A stretch of DNA of 64,000 nt. Origin: Azospirillum sp. TSH64. Its GTDB lineage: Bacteria; Pseudomonadota; Alphaproteobacteria; Azospirillales; Azospirillaceae. The translations under genes were made by a program, and so were the position numbers. Shown piece by piece: positions 24,180-34,128 of this stretch. Numbering within the stretch: the first letter of the stretch is position 1; each line of letters starts with the position of its first letter. The notes under the pieces were generated by a model that searched no databases, was not told the DNA's origin, and saw nothing but the letters and a program-made list of their open reading frames with translations. The stretch lies in contig NZ_LGQW01000015.1 in the NCBI RefSeq assembly GCF_003116035.1, forward strand, positions 4,333,431-4,397,430. The letters are read 5' to 3'.

Positions 24180-25661
24180 ATGCCCAGCGATGCGCCCATC
24201 ATCACCCGCCGCCCCGTCCATGCGGCGGACACTCCGGACCCGCCGTCTGCCTATGCCTCCCACCGCAAGATCCATCCCAAGGCGGTGCGCGGGCGATACC
24301 GGCGGCTGAAGACATGGCTGGGCGTGGTCCTGCTGGCGCTGTTCGCCATCCTGCCCTGGCTGCGCTGGGACCGCGGGCCGGGGTTGCCCGATCAGGCGGT
24401 GCTGTTCGATCTGGGCAGCCAGCGCTTCTACATCTTCGCCCTGCAGCTGTGGCCGCAGCATGTCTATTACATCACCGGCGTGATGATCATCGCATCCATC
24501 GGCCTGTTCCTGGCGACGGCGCTGGGCGGCCGGGTCTGGTGCGGCTTCACCTGCCCGCAGACGGTGTGGACCGACCTGTTCGTCTGGGTCGAACGGCGGG
24601 TGGAAGGCGACCGCGGCGACCGAATCCGGCTGGACAAGCACCCCTGGACCGCCGGCTGGCTGGCGAAGAAGACGGTCAAGCATGCGGGCTGGCTGGCGAT
24701 CTCGCTGGTTACCGGCTTCCTCGGCATCGCCTACCTGACCGACGCGCCATCCCTGGCGGCCGATCTGCTGCGCTTCGACGCCTCGGCGCTCGCCGCCGGC
24801 TCCGTCCTGTTCATCGCCGCCTGCACCTATGCCATGGCCGGCTTCATGCGTGAACAGATGTGCTTCTACGTCTGCCCCTGGCCGCGCATCCAGGCCGCCA
24901 TGCTGGACGAGGAAAGCCAGGTCGTCACCTATCAGGACTGGCGCGGCGAAGGCCGGGCGCCCCTGCGCAAGAGCGAGGGCTGGGACACCCGCACCCACAA
25001 GGGGTTCGGCGACTGCATCGACTGCGGCCAATGCGTCCATGTCTGCCCGACCGGCATCGACATCCGCGACGGCATCCAGATGGAATGCATCGGCTGCGGC
25101 CTGTGCGTCGATGCCTGCAACGACGTGATGGCGCGCATCGGCCGGCCCGGCGACCTGATCCGATTCGACACCCTGACGGCACAGGCGGCGAAGGCGGCCG
25201 GCACCCCGCCGGCCCGCTACCGGCTGATCCGGCCGCGCACCATCGTCTACGGCCTGATGCTGGTCGTGGTCGGCGGGGTGATGGCGATTGCGCTGGCGAT
25301 GAAGTCCAGCAACGACGTCTCCGTCCTGCGCGACCGGGCGCCGCTGTTCGTCACGCTCAGCGACGGCCGCATCCAGAACGCCTACACCATCAAGATCGCC
25401 AACATGTCGCTGACGGATCGCCACTACCGCCTCAGCCTCTCCGGCCTTCTACAGGCGCGCCTCAGCCTGTCCGGCGACGGCAGCGAGACCGGCGAGCTGT
25501 CGCTGTCGGCCCGCGCCAACGCGGTGGAAACCTATCGCATCCAGGTCCGCGTGCCGCACTCCGCCCTGCCGGACTCCTCGACCCCGGTGACCGTCGTCCT
25601 GACGCCCGACAGCGGCGCCGGCCAGCCGGCCCGGCACGACAGCGTCTTCCTGGCACCATGA
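24180..25661 (+). CDS. ccoG: Cytochrome c oxidase accessory protein CcoG (FixG/RdxA)
   Basis: A 493-residue membrane iron-sulfur protein that supports maturation of cbb3-type oxidase; CcoG has been tied to copper reduction for the oxidase. Helices lie near residues 45-60, 90-115, 170-190, 210-230 and 355-380. WCGFTCPQTVWTD is a family signature. Two ferredoxin clusters follow: CIDCGQCVHVCPTGI and CIGCGLCVDACND. The C-terminal 110 residues form the Ig-like FixG_C domain. No ccoNOQP or ccoHIS genes are next to it, so it is separated from the rest of the set. Confidence 0.93.
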   Translation: MPSDAPIITRRPVHAADTPDPPSAYASHRKIHPKAVRGRYRRLKTWLGVVLLALFAILPWLRWDRGPGLPDQAVLFDLGSQRFYIFALQLWPQHVYYITGVMIIASIGLFLATALGGRVWCGFTCPQTVWTDLFVWVERRVEGDRGDRIRLDKHPWTAGWLAKKTVKHAGWLAISLVTGFLGIAYLTDAPSLAADLLRFDASALAAGSVLFIAACTYAMAGFMREQMCFYVCPWPRIQAAMLDEESQVVTYQDWRGEGRAPLRKSEGWDTRTHKGFGDCIDCGQCVHVCPTGIDIRDGIQMECIGCGLCVDACNDVMARIGRPGDLIRFDTLTAQAAKAAGTPPARYRLIRPRTIVYGLMLVVVGGVMAIALAMKSSNDVSVLRDRAPLFVTLSDGRIQNAYTIKIANMSLTDRHYRLSLSGLLQARLSLSGDGSETGELSLSARANAVETYRIQVRVPHSALPDSSTPVTVVLTPDSGAGQPARHDSVFLAP

Positions 25662-25680
25662 CCCTCCCCCTGGAGGACTT

Positions 25681-25704
25681 CCCCTCTCCCGTCGGGGAGA
25701 GGGG
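25681..25704. repeat. REP-like palindrome, copy 3
   Basis: CCCCTCTCCC and GGGGAGAGGGG arms with a three-base centre, 20 bases after the ccoG stop. It may act as a transcript end, but lacks a T run. Confidence 0.75.
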
Positions 25705-25792
25705 CATTGGACGCTTGCAGCACCATGATCGGAGCGCGCATATGATGCCGACGGTGCCGCCGCAATCAGGCAAGGGAACGGCCAGGACATCC

Positions 25793-27289
25793 ATGCAATC
25801 CGACACCCCGGAACACACCGGCCCAGCCGATCCGTCGGACACCGCCGTCTGGCAACCCGACCTGACCAACCGCGCCAAGCCGGTCTATCTCGCCATCGCC
25901 GATGCCCTGGCCGACGACATCGCCGCCGGCCGGCTGGCTGCCGGGCAGCGGCTGCCGCCGCAGCGCCTGCTCGCCGACCGGCTGGGCGTGGATCTGACCA
26001 CGGTCAGCCGCGCCTACAGCGAGGCCCGGCGCCGCGGCCTGCTCGACGCCCGCGTCGGCCAGGGCACCTTCGTCAGCGCGCAGGAGGTTGCGCCGGACCG
26101 CCCTCTTCCCGAGACCGCCCGGCCCCGGCGCGAGGCCGCCCCCGTGCCCGCGGTCATCGACATGACCATGAACCAGCCGCCGCTGCCCGACGCGCCGGAG
26201 CTGCTGGACCGGGTGCGCCACAGCCTGTCGCAGGCGATGCTGCGGCTCGACCCGCAAACGCTGCTGCGCTACCCGGAAGCCGGCGCCGGCTTCCGCGCTG
26301 TGGAGGAGGATTGTGCCGCCGGAGCCCGCTGGCTCGCCAAGCGCCTACCCGATCTGGACGGGTCCCCGCTCGGCGATCACGGCCGCATCGTCGTCTGTCC
26401 CGGCACGCAGAGCGCCCTCCTGGCCCTGCTGTGCATGCTGACCAGCCCCGGCGACACCGTCTGTACGGAGGAGCTGACCTATCCCGGCTTCAAGGCCATC
26501 GCCCGGCAGCTCGGCCTGCGGGTGGTCGGGGTGGCGATGGACGGCGACGGCCTCGACCCCGACGCCCTGCGCGCCGCGGTGCAGGCCCATTCCCCGAAGG
26601 CGCTCTACTGCACACCCACCCTGCACAACCCGACGACGGCGACCCTTCCGGCCGACCGCCGCGCCGCCATCGCGGCCATCGCCCGCGAACACGGCGTCCC
26701 GATCATCGAGGACGACATCTACGGCGTGCTACCGCAGGACGCCCCGCCGCCCATCGCGGCCTTGGCGCCCGACGTGACCTTCCACGTCGTCGGCCTCGCC
26801 AAATGCGTGGCCCCCGGCCTGCGCATCACCTATGTCGCCGCCCCCGACGCCCGCCAGGCCATGCGGCTGGCCGCCGCCCAGCGCGCCACCATCCTCGGCA
26901 CGCCGCCGGTCCCGGCCGCCGTCGCCAGCCAATGGATCGCCGACGGCACCGCCGATGCGCTGCTGACCGCCATCCGTGCCGAGGCGACGGCCCGCCAGCG
27001 CATCGCCCGCGACCTGCTTCCCGCCGCCGCACGGACCGCCCACCCCGAGGGGTTCCATCTGTGGCTGACCCTGCCGCCGGCCTGGACCCGTGGGGAGTTC
27101 GCCGCCCATCTGCGCAGCCACGGCATCGCCGCCGCGGTCAGCGACACCTTCCTGACCGCCGGCGCGGTGCCGGAGGCCCTGCGCATCTGCCTCGGCGCCC
27201 CGGTGACCCGCGCCGACTGCCGCCGCATGCTGGAGGTGCTCGCCGACGCCCTCGACCAGAGCCCCGCCCTGGCCGGCATCGTGATCTGA
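25793..27289 (+). CDS. MocR-family transcriptional regulator (GntR HTH plus aminotransferase domain)
   Basis: A 498-residue PLP-dependent regulator. The GntR-type winged helix spans about residues 28-95 (LADDIAAGRLAAGQRLPPQR, recognition helix LTTVSRAYSEARRRG). The rest is a fold-type I aminotransferase domain, with VCPGTQSALLALL, HNPTTATLP, IIEDDIYGVL and the PLP lysine at about residue 337 (GLAKCVAPGLRI). MocR proteins such as PdxR and GabR usually act on a gene beside them; both immediate neighbours here are separated by intergenic signals, so its target is unclear. An upstream in-frame ATG at 25742 is possible. Confidence 0.88.
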   Translation: MQSDTPEHTGPADPSDTAVWQPDLTNRAKPVYLAIADALADDIAAGRLAAGQRLPPQRLLADRLGVDLTTVSRAYSEARRRGLLDARVGQGTFVSAQEVAPDRPLPETARPRREAAPVPAVIDMTMNQPPLPDAPELLDRVRHSLSQAMLRLDPQTLLRYPEAGAGFRAVEEDCAAGARWLAKRLPDLDGSPLGDHGRIVVCPGTQSALLALLCMLTSPGDTVCTEELTYPGFKAIARQLGLRVVGVAMDGDGLDPDALRAAVQAHSPKALYCTPTLHNPTTATLPADRRAAIAAIAREHGVPIIEDDIYGVLPQDAPPPIAALAPDVTFHVVGLAKCVAPGLRITYVAAPDARQAMRLAAAQRATILGTPPVPAAVASQWIADGTADALLTAIRAEATARQRIARDLLPAAARTAHPEGFHLWLTLPPAWTRGEFAAHLRSHGIAAAVSDTFLTAGAVPEALRICLGAPVTRADCRRMLEVLADALDQSPALAGIVI

Positions 27290-27299
27290 GTCTGAACCG

Positions 27300-28505
27300 T
27301 CAGACCAGAACCCGCGCCATGCCGGACCGGACCAACAGGTCGGTGTCGGGCGAGAAACGCGCCTTCAGCGGCAGCATCGCCGCCCCCAGCACGCGGGCCA
27401 TCGGTCCGATGGAGCCCGCCATCACCGGCGCGGCCTTCAGCCCCGACCGGTTGAAGCGCTCGACCGCCGCCGTCAGCCTCTGGGTGAAGCGGTCGCGCCA
27501 GGACGGCGGCAGGAAGCCGTCGACCACCACCTCCTGAAAATCGATGACGCTCAGCGCCGATACGACCGCACGCGACAGCTCCGCACATGCCGCTTCGGCC
27601 CAGGCGTCGAAGATGGCGTCCGCCCGCTCGCCGCTGCCGTCGGCCAGCACTGCCGACAGCGCCGCGGACGGGTCGATGCCGGCGGCCTCCAGCTCGCGTT
27701 CCAGCAGGAAGATCGAGGCGGCGTGGATCAACTGCCCCGGCGGCGTGCCCGGGCCGGCCGGGCGGGTCGGCATCGAACCGATGGCCCCGGCATTGCCCTG
27801 CTCGCCGCGGTAGAGCCGTCCGTCGATCACCACCCCGCCGCCGATGAAGGTCCCGAGATAGATGTAGAGCGCGCTGCGGCTGGTGATGGCGTGACCGGCG
27901 ATCATCTCCGCAGCACAGGCCGCCGCGGCGTCGTTGTAGAGCGTCACCGGCAGCCCGGTCTCGCGCGCGAAGGCGCCGGCGATGTCGGCATCGCGCCAGC
28001 CATCCAGCGCCCCCGGCGCCAGCCCAAGCTCCGCCGACCAAGCATGGATTTCGTCCGGCATGGCGACCCCCAGCCCGACCACCCGCGCGCGCGCCGCCGG
28101 CGACAGATGCGCCAGCAGTCCGGCCGCCTGGGCGATGGCGGTGGAGATCGTCGGCTCCGGCAGCGGCGCGTCGTAGCGCACGCGGCTCGCCCCCAGCTCC
28201 TCCCCCAGCAGGTTGATCAGGATGGCCTCGACGCTGCGCCGGCCGATCTTCACCCCCAGCGCATAGGCGCCGTCCGGATTTGGCGCGATCGGGGTGGACG
28301 GCTGCCCGACCTGCCCGCGCACCTTGTCCAGCTTGACCAGCAGCCCGTCTTCCAGCAGCCGGTTGACGATCACCGACGCCGCCTGCCCACTGAGGCCGGT
28401 CTCCCGCGCGATTTCCGCCTTGGACAGCATGCCGGCCTGCAACAGCGCATGCATGACCAGCCGCTCGTTGTAGGCGCGCAGCCCGGTGGTATCGCCGCCC
28501 CGCAT
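27300..28505 (-). CDS. ROK-family transcriptional regulator of the polyol cluster
   Basis: A 401-residue repressor-type protein: N-terminal helix-turn-helix (MHALLQAGMLSKAEIARETG, recognition in SGQAASVIVNRLLEDG) and a ROK sugar-sensing domain with ALGVKIGRRSVEAIL, GGVVIDGRLYRGEQGNAGAIG. The cysteine zinc cluster of many ROK kinases is absent, consistent with a regulator that does not phosphorylate sugars. It is divergent from the sorbitol/mannitol ABC operon across 452 bases containing two identical-core palindromes, one of which overlaps its own -35 element. A sugar alcohol or fructose is the likely effector. Confidence 0.9.
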   Translation of the reverse strand: MRGGDTTGLRAYNERLVMHALLQAGMLSKAEIARETGLSGQAASVIVNRLLEDGLLVKLDKVRGQVGQPSTPIAPNPDGAYALGVKIGRRSVEAILINLLGEELGASRVRYDAPLPEPTISTAIAQAAGLLAHLSPAARARVVGLGVAMPDEIHAWSAELGLAPGALDGWRDADIAGAFARETGLPVTLYNDAAAACAAEMIAGHAITSRSALYIYLGTFIGGGVVIDGRLYRGEQGNAGAIGSMPTRPAGPGTPPGQLIHAASIFLLERELEAAGIDPSAALSAVLADGSGERADAIFDAWAEAACAELSRAVVSALSVIDFQEVVVDGFLPPSWRDRFTQRLTAAVERFNRSGLKAAPVMAGSIGPMARVLGAAMLPLKARFSPDTDLLVRSGMARVLV

Positions 28506-28545
28506 CCTTCCGCCGCCTCCTCGCCCTTAGACCTCGACAACAGTC

Positions 28546-28582
28546 CGTATATCAACCAATCATAACAAAATCAAAGTGATTT
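28546..28582 (-). promoter_or_regulatory. Predicted promoter of the ROK gene with overlapping operator 1
   Basis: On the minus strand TTGATT (28569-28574) and TATACG (28546-28551) are 17 bases apart, a plausible sigma-70 promoter. The operator AAATCA-AAG-TGATTT (28568-28582) covers the -35 box, so a bound regulator would repress its own gene. Confidence 0.6.
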
Positions 28583-28786
28583 ATTTAGTCCGACTCGGCC
28601 ACGGTCATGGCTGTTGGATCGATCACCTTTGAAACTTCGCCACCGTAGCAAGCAGTCCACCAAGGGAGCAAGGCCGGTGGCAAATCCGGCTTAATCCTTA
28701 ACTCCGCTGCATCGATGGACCCACCGTCCAAGCCAGCTCCCCGCCCTGCCCCGCGGAACCCGCAAGCCATACGGCGCCGAATATAA

Positions 28787-28801
28787 AAATCAATGTGATT
28801 T
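28787..28801 (+). promoter_or_regulatory. Operator 2 of the polyol cluster
   Basis: AAATCA-ATG-TGATTT, a 15-base palindrome with the same arms as operator 1. It is 156 bases before the first ABC gene and within AT-rich DNA; TTGCGG (28807-28812) and CATAGT (28830-28835) with 17-base spacing may be the promoter just downstream. Centres of the two operators are 219 bases apart, close to an integral number of helical turns. Confidence 0.6.
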
Positions 28802-28957
28802 ATATATTGCGGCCCGGAACCACCTGCGCCATAGTGTTGGTGTGCCCTACAAACCGAATGCCGCAAGCGCATCCGGGTGTCGGGCGACCAGTCGCAAAGG
28901 GCCGGCGGGACGAAAGCCAGGGCGCGGCCGGACAGGATTTTGGGGAGGAAAACAGGA

Positions 28958-30268
28958 ATGAAGCGTGCGCTTTCCTTGATCGGCGCGGCCGTCGCCGCGT
29001 TTCTCGGCAGCTCCGCCCAGGCGGAAACGCTGTCCATCGCCACGGTGAACAACGGCGACATGATCCGCATGCAGAAGCTGTCGGAGCATTTCACCAAGGC
29101 GCATCCCGACATCACGCTGAACTGGGTGACGCTGGAAGAGAATGTGCTGCGCCAGCGCGTCACCACCGACATCGCCGCCAAGGGCGGCCAGTACGACATC
29201 CTGACCATCGGCACCTACGAGGTTCCGATCTGGACCAAGCAGAAGTGGCTGATGCCGCTGACCAAGCTCGGCGCCAACTATGACGTCGAGGATCTGCTGC
29301 CCTCGATCCGCAGCGGCCTGACCACCGACGGCACGCTCTATGCCGCGCCCTTCTACGGCGAAAGCTCGATGGTCATGTACCGCAAGGACCTGTTCGAAAA
29401 GGCCGGCCTGACCATGCCGGAGGCGCCGACCTGGGCCTTCGTCTCCGACGCCGCGCGCAAGCTGACCGACAAGAAGGCCGAAATCTACGGCATCTGCCTG
29501 CGCGGCAAGGCCGGTTGGGGCGAGAACATGGCCTTCCTCAGCGCCATGGCGAACTCCTTCGGCGCCAGCTGGTTCGACATGAACTGGAAGCCGCAGTTCA
29601 ACACCGACCCGTGGAAGCAGACGCTGACCACATATCTCGGGCTGATGAAGGACGCCGGTCCGCCGGGCGCCTCCTCCAACGGCTTCAACGAGAATCTGGC
29701 GCTGTTCCAGTCCGGCAAATGCGCGATGTGGATCGATGCCACCGTCGCCGCCTCCTTCGTCTCCAACCCGGCGCAGAGCAAGGTGGCGGACAAGGTCGGC
29801 TACGCCCTGGCCCCCGACACCGGTCTCGGCAAGCGCTCCAATTGGCTGTGGGCCTGGAACCTCGCGATCCCCGCCAGCAGCAAGAAGGGCGACGCCGCCC
29901 AGGCCTTCATCTCTTGGGCGACTTCCAAGGAGTATCTCGACCTCGTCGCCAAGGAAGAGGGCTGGGCCAACGTGCCGCCGGGCACCCGCACGTCGCTCTA
30001 CGCCAATCCGGAATACCGCAAGACGGCCCCCTTCGCCGACTTGACGCTGAAGTCGATCCAAGCCGCCGATCCGCAGCACCCGACGGTCCAGCCGGTTCCC
30101 TACACCGGCGTGCAGTTCGTCGCCATTCCCGAGTTCCAGGGCATCGGCACGGCGGTCGGACAGACCTTCTCGGCGGCGCTCGCCGGCCAGACGACCGCCG
30201 ACCAGGCGCTGCAGACCGCCCAGACCCTCGCCACCCGCGAGATGACCAAGGCCGGCTACATCAAGTAA
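28958..30268 (+). CDS. smoE: Polyol (sorbitol/mannitol) ABC transporter substrate-binding protein
   Basis: A 436-residue periplasmic protein of the SBP_bac_1 (CUT1) group. The signal MKRALSLIGAAVAAFLGSSAQA ends at residue 22; an ATG at 28877 in frame lacks a signal. GGGGAGGAA precedes the chosen ATG. The mature start ETLSIATVNNGDMIRMQKLS and YDILTIGTYEVPIWTKQKW match SmoE/MtlE proteins, and the downstream sorbitol and mannitol dehydrogenases make the ligand class likely. A stable palindrome separates it from the permease genes, a common way to keep binding-protein message in excess. Confidence 0.9.
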   Translation: MKRALSLIGAAVAAFLGSSAQAETLSIATVNNGDMIRMQKLSEHFTKAHPDITLNWVTLEENVLRQRVTTDIAAKGGQYDILTIGTYEVPIWTKQKWLMPLTKLGANYDVEDLLPSIRSGLTTDGTLYAAPFYGESSMVMYRKDLFEKAGLTMPEAPTWAFVSDAARKLTDKKAEIYGICLRGKAGWGENMAFLSAMANSFGASWFDMNWKPQFNTDPWKQTLTTYLGLMKDAGPPGASSNGFNENLALFQSGKCAMWIDATVAASFVSNPAQSKVADKVGYALAPDTGLGKRSNWLWAWNLAIPASSKKGDAAQAFISWATSKEYLDLVAKEEGWANVPPGTRTSLYANPEYRKTAPFADLTLKSIQAADPQHPTVQPVPYTGVQFVAIPEFQGIGTAVGQTFSAALAGQTTADQALQTAQTLATREMTKAGYIK

Positions 30269-30317
30269 GCGGTCACGCCTGACCTTCCGTTCTGTCAGAT
30301 CACGGCAAAACCTCTTT

Positions 30318-30353
30318 CCACCGTCATCCCCGCCTTCGCCGGGATGACGGTGG
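30318..30353. repeat. Palindromic intercistronic element in the polyol operon
   Basis: CCACCGTCATCCC and GGGATGACGGTGG, 13-bp perfect arms around a ten-base centre. It lies between the binding-protein and first permease genes and could stop ribonucleases or partially stop transcription. Its sequence differs from the C/T-run palindromes elsewhere in the window. Confidence 0.8.
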
Positions 30354-30396
30354 CAGGAGGCCGTGCTCCACAACGCCGTTACCCAAGGGTCGAGCC

Positions 30397-31269
30397 ATGG
30401 CCACCGCCCACTCGCGTGCCGCCGCGCGCCTGACGATGTCTCCGGCCGTCATCCTGCTGCTCGGCTGGATGCTGATCCCGCTCGTGATGACGCTCTACTT
30501 CTCCTTCCTGCGCTACAATCTGCTGATGCCGGGGACGGAGGAGTTCATCGGCACGCTGAACTACCAGTATTTCCTCACCGATCCGGCATTCTTCGCCGCA
30601 CTCGGCAACACGCTGGCTCTGGTCGGTGGGGTGCTGGTGCTGACCATCGCCGGCGGGATCGGGTTGGCCCTGCTGCTCGACCAGCCCTTTTGGGGGCGCG
30701 GCATCGTCCGCCTTCTGGTCATCGCGCCCTTCTTCGTCATGCCCACCGTCTCGGCGCTGGTGTGGAAGAACATGCTAATGAACCCGGTGAACGGCCTGTT
30801 CGCCGCCATCGCCAAGGCGCTGGGCCTCCAGCCCTTCGATTTCCTGGCCGAGGCGCCGCTGTCCTCGATCATCATGATCGTGACATGGCAGTGGCTACCT
30901 TTCGCCACGCTGATCCTGCTGACCGCCCTCCAGTCGCTCGACCGTGAAAGACTGGAGGCGGCGGAGATGGACGGCGCCGGTGCGCTCGACCGCTTCATCC
31001 ACATCATCCTGCCCCATCTGGCGCGTGCAATGACGGTGGTGACGCTGATCCAGACCATCTTCCTGCTGTCGGTCTTCGCCGAGATCCTGGTGACGACCAA
31101 CGGCGGCCCCGGCACCGCCACCACCAACATCACCTACCTCGTCTATGCCCAGTCGCTGCTGCAGTTCGATGTCGGCGGCGGCTCCGCGGGCGGCATCGTC
31201 GCCGTCGTCCTCGCCAACATCGTCGCCGTCTTCCTGATGAGGATGATCGGCCGCAACCTGGACATCTGA
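30397..31269 (+). CDS. smoF: Polyol ABC transporter permease (SmoF/MtlF type)
   Basis: A 290-residue CUT1 permease, with about six helices. PAVILLLGWMLIPLVMTLYFSFLRYNL is the first helix; the EAA-type loop ERLEAAEMDGAGALDRFIHI contacts the ATPase. Start follows GGTCGAGCC. Two bases separate its stop from the next permease. Confidence 0.92.
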   Translation: MATAHSRAAARLTMSPAVILLLGWMLIPLVMTLYFSFLRYNLLMPGTEEFIGTLNYQYFLTDPAFFAALGNTLALVGGVLVLTIAGGIGLALLLDQPFWGRGIVRLLVIAPFFVMPTVSALVWKNMLMNPVNGLFAAIAKALGLQPFDFLAEAPLSSIIMIVTWQWLPFATLILLTALQSLDRERLEAAEMDGAGALDRFIHIILPHLARAMTVVTLIQTIFLLSVFAEILVTTNGGPGTATTNITYLVYAQSLLQFDVGGGSAGGIVAVVLANIVAVFLMRMIGRNLDI

Positions 31270-31271
31270 CC

Positions 31272-32102
31272 ATGGCGCGCGCCGCAACCAACCGCCACAA
31301 GCTGGTCGTGACCCTGATCGCCTGGACCGTCGGGATCGTGATCTTCTTCCCCATCCTGTGGACCGTCCTGACCAGCTTCAAGACCGAGGCAGAGGCGGTG
31401 GCGACCCCACCGACCTTCCTCGCCTTCCACTGGACGCTGGAGAACTACGCCGAGGTCCAGCAGCGCTCCGACTATTTCCTCCATTTCTGGAACTCGGTCG
31501 TCATCTCCGTCGGCTCGACACTGCTCGGCCTGCTGGTCGCGGTCCCCGCCGCTTGGTCGATGGCCTTCGTCCCCGGCAAGCGCACCCGCGACGTGCTGAT
31601 GTGGATGCTGTCGACCAAAATGCTGCCGCCGGTCGGCGTGCTGATCCCGATCTATCTGCTGTTCCGCGACTTCGGGCTTCTCGACAGCCGTATCGGTCTG
31701 GTCATCGTGCTGACGCTGATCAACCTGCCGATCATCGTCTGGATGCTGTTCACCTATTTCCGCGAAATTCCGGGCGAGATCCTGGAAGCGTCGCGGATGG
31801 ACGGCGCCGGCCTGCGCGAGGAAATCCTGTTCGTGCTGCTGCCGATGGCGGTGCCCGGCATCGCCTCCACCCTGCTGCTGAACATCATCCTGGCATGGAA
31901 TGAGGCCTTCTGGACCCTGAACCTGTCCGCCTCGCAGTCGGCGCCGCTGACCGCCTTCATTGCCAGCTATTCCAGCCCGGAAGGGTTGTTCTACGCGAAA
32001 CTGTCGGCCGCCTCGACCATGGCGGTCGCGCCGATCCTGGTTCTCGGCTGGTTCAGCCAGAAGCAGCTTGTGCGCGGCCTGACCTTCGGCGCCGTGAAGT
32101 AG
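31272..32102 (+). CDS. smoG: Polyol ABC transporter permease (SmoG/MtlG type)
   Basis: The second CUT1 permease, 276 residues. Helix 1 is VVTLIAWTVGIVIFFPILWT followed by the typical TSFKTEAEA segment. The EAA loop is EILEASRMDGAGLREEILF. It ends KQLVRGLTFGAVK, the conserved C-terminus of maltose-type permeases. The ATPase gene follows after 13 bases with GGGGGAA as ribosome site. Confidence 0.92.
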   Translation: MARAATNRHKLVVTLIAWTVGIVIFFPILWTVLTSFKTEAEAVATPPTFLAFHWTLENYAEVQQRSDYFLHFWNSVVISVGSTLLGLLVAVPAAWSMAFVPGKRTRDVLMWMLSTKMLPPVGVLIPIYLLFRDFGLLDSRIGLVIVLTLINLPIIVWMLFTYFREIPGEILEASRMDGAGLREEILFVLLPMAVPGIASTLLLNIILAWNEAFWTLNLSASQSAPLTAFIASYSSPEGLFYAKLSAASTMAVAPILVLGWFSQKQLVRGLTFGAVK

Positions 32103-32115
32103 GGGGGAACCCGTT

Positions 32116-33144
<1,029 letters not shown>

Positions 33145-33158
33145 AAGGCTTCACCACC

Positions 33159-33932
33159 ATGAAACGTCTCGACGGCAAATCGGCCATCGTCACCGGCGCC
33201 GCCCGCGGCATCGGCCGCGCCTTCGCCGCCGCCTATGTCGCGGAGGGCGCCACCGTCGCCATCGCCGACATCAACCTCGCGGCGGCGGAGAAGGCAGCGG
33301 AGGAGATCGGCCCCGGCGCCTATGCCGTGGCGCTCGACGTGACCAGCCAATCCTCCATCGACGCCGCCATTGCGACGGTGGTGGAGCGGGCCGGCGGCAT
33401 CGACATCCTGATCAACAACGCCGCGCTGTTCGACCTCGCCCCCATCGTCGAGATCACACGGGACAGCTATGACCGCCTGTTCTCGATCAACGTCGCCGGC
33501 ACCCTGTTCACGCTGCAGGCGGTGGCGAAGCGGATGATCGCGCAGGGCCGCGGCGGCAAGATCATCAACATGGCATCCCAGGCCGGGCGGCGCGGCGAAG
33601 CGCTGGTCGGCGTCTATTGCGCCACCAAGGCGGCGGTCATCAGCCTGACCCAGTCGGCCGGCCTCGATCTCATCAAGCACGGCATCAACGTCAACGCCAT
33701 CGCTCCCGGCGTGGTCGACGGCGAGCATTGGGACGGCGTCGACGCCCTGTTCGCCAAGCATGAAGGCCTCCAGCCTGGCGAGAAAAAGCGCATGGTCGGC
33801 GAAGCCGTCCCCTTCGGCCGCATGGGCCGGGCGGAGGATCTGACCGGCATGGCGATCTTCCTGGCGAGCCGGGAGGCCGACTACATCGTCGCCCAGACCT
33901 ACAACGTCGACGGCGGCAACTGGATGAGTTGA
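33159..33932 (+). CDS. smoS: Sorbitol dehydrogenase, short-chain (SmoS/PolS)
   Basis: Oxidises sorbitol to fructose (also galactitol or L-iditol in close relatives) with NAD. The 257-residue SDR has the cofactor loop TGAARGIGRAFAAAY at about residues 12-26, the NNAA motif, catalytic Ser in NMASQAGRRGEALVG and the YCATK motif for Tyr and Lys. IAPGVVDGEHWDGVDALF and the C-terminus YNVDGGNWMS are as in Rhodobacter SmoS, from memory. Start 33159 gives the family length; an in-frame ATG at 33141 overlaps the upstream stop and would add six residues. Confidence 0.94.
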   Translation: MKRLDGKSAIVTGAARGIGRAFAAAYVAEGATVAIADINLAAAEKAAEEIGPGAYAVALDVTSQSSIDAAIATVVERAGGIDILINNAALFDLAPIVEITRDSYDRLFSINVAGTLFTLQAVAKRMIAQGRGGKIINMASQAGRRGEALVGVYCATKAAVISLTQSAGLDLIKHGINVNAIAPGVVDGEHWDGVDALFAKHEGLQPGEKKRMVGEAVPFGRMGRAEDLTGMAIFLASREADYIVAQTYNVDGGNWMS

Positions 33933-33960
33933 GAAAACCTCCTTCTCCCGCCCCGAGATC

Positions 33961-34096
33961 CCCTCTCCCCCCCGGGGAGAGGGTTAGGGTAAGGGGGACC
34001 CACAACGAAGACTCAAGGCTCGTGTACTCCACGCCGCCCACCCATTCCACGCCATGCGCCCCCCTCACCCCGACCCTCTCCCCGGGGGGGAGAGGG
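33961..34096. repeat. REP doublet in inverted orientation, copies 4 and 5
   Basis: Copy 4: CCCTCTCCCC (33961-33970) with GGGGAGAGGG (33974-33983) followed by TTAGGGTAAGGGGG. Copy 5: CCCTCTCCCC (34074-34083) with GGGGAGAGGG (34087-34096), preceded by the mirror-like CCCCCCTCACCCCGA. The two units face each other about 90 bases apart, the arrangement of BIME elements. They lie between the sorbitol and mannitol dehydrogenase genes. Confidence 0.8.
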
Positions 34097-34128
34097 AGGA
34101 TCCCCCGATCCCCCGCAGGACCCCGACC

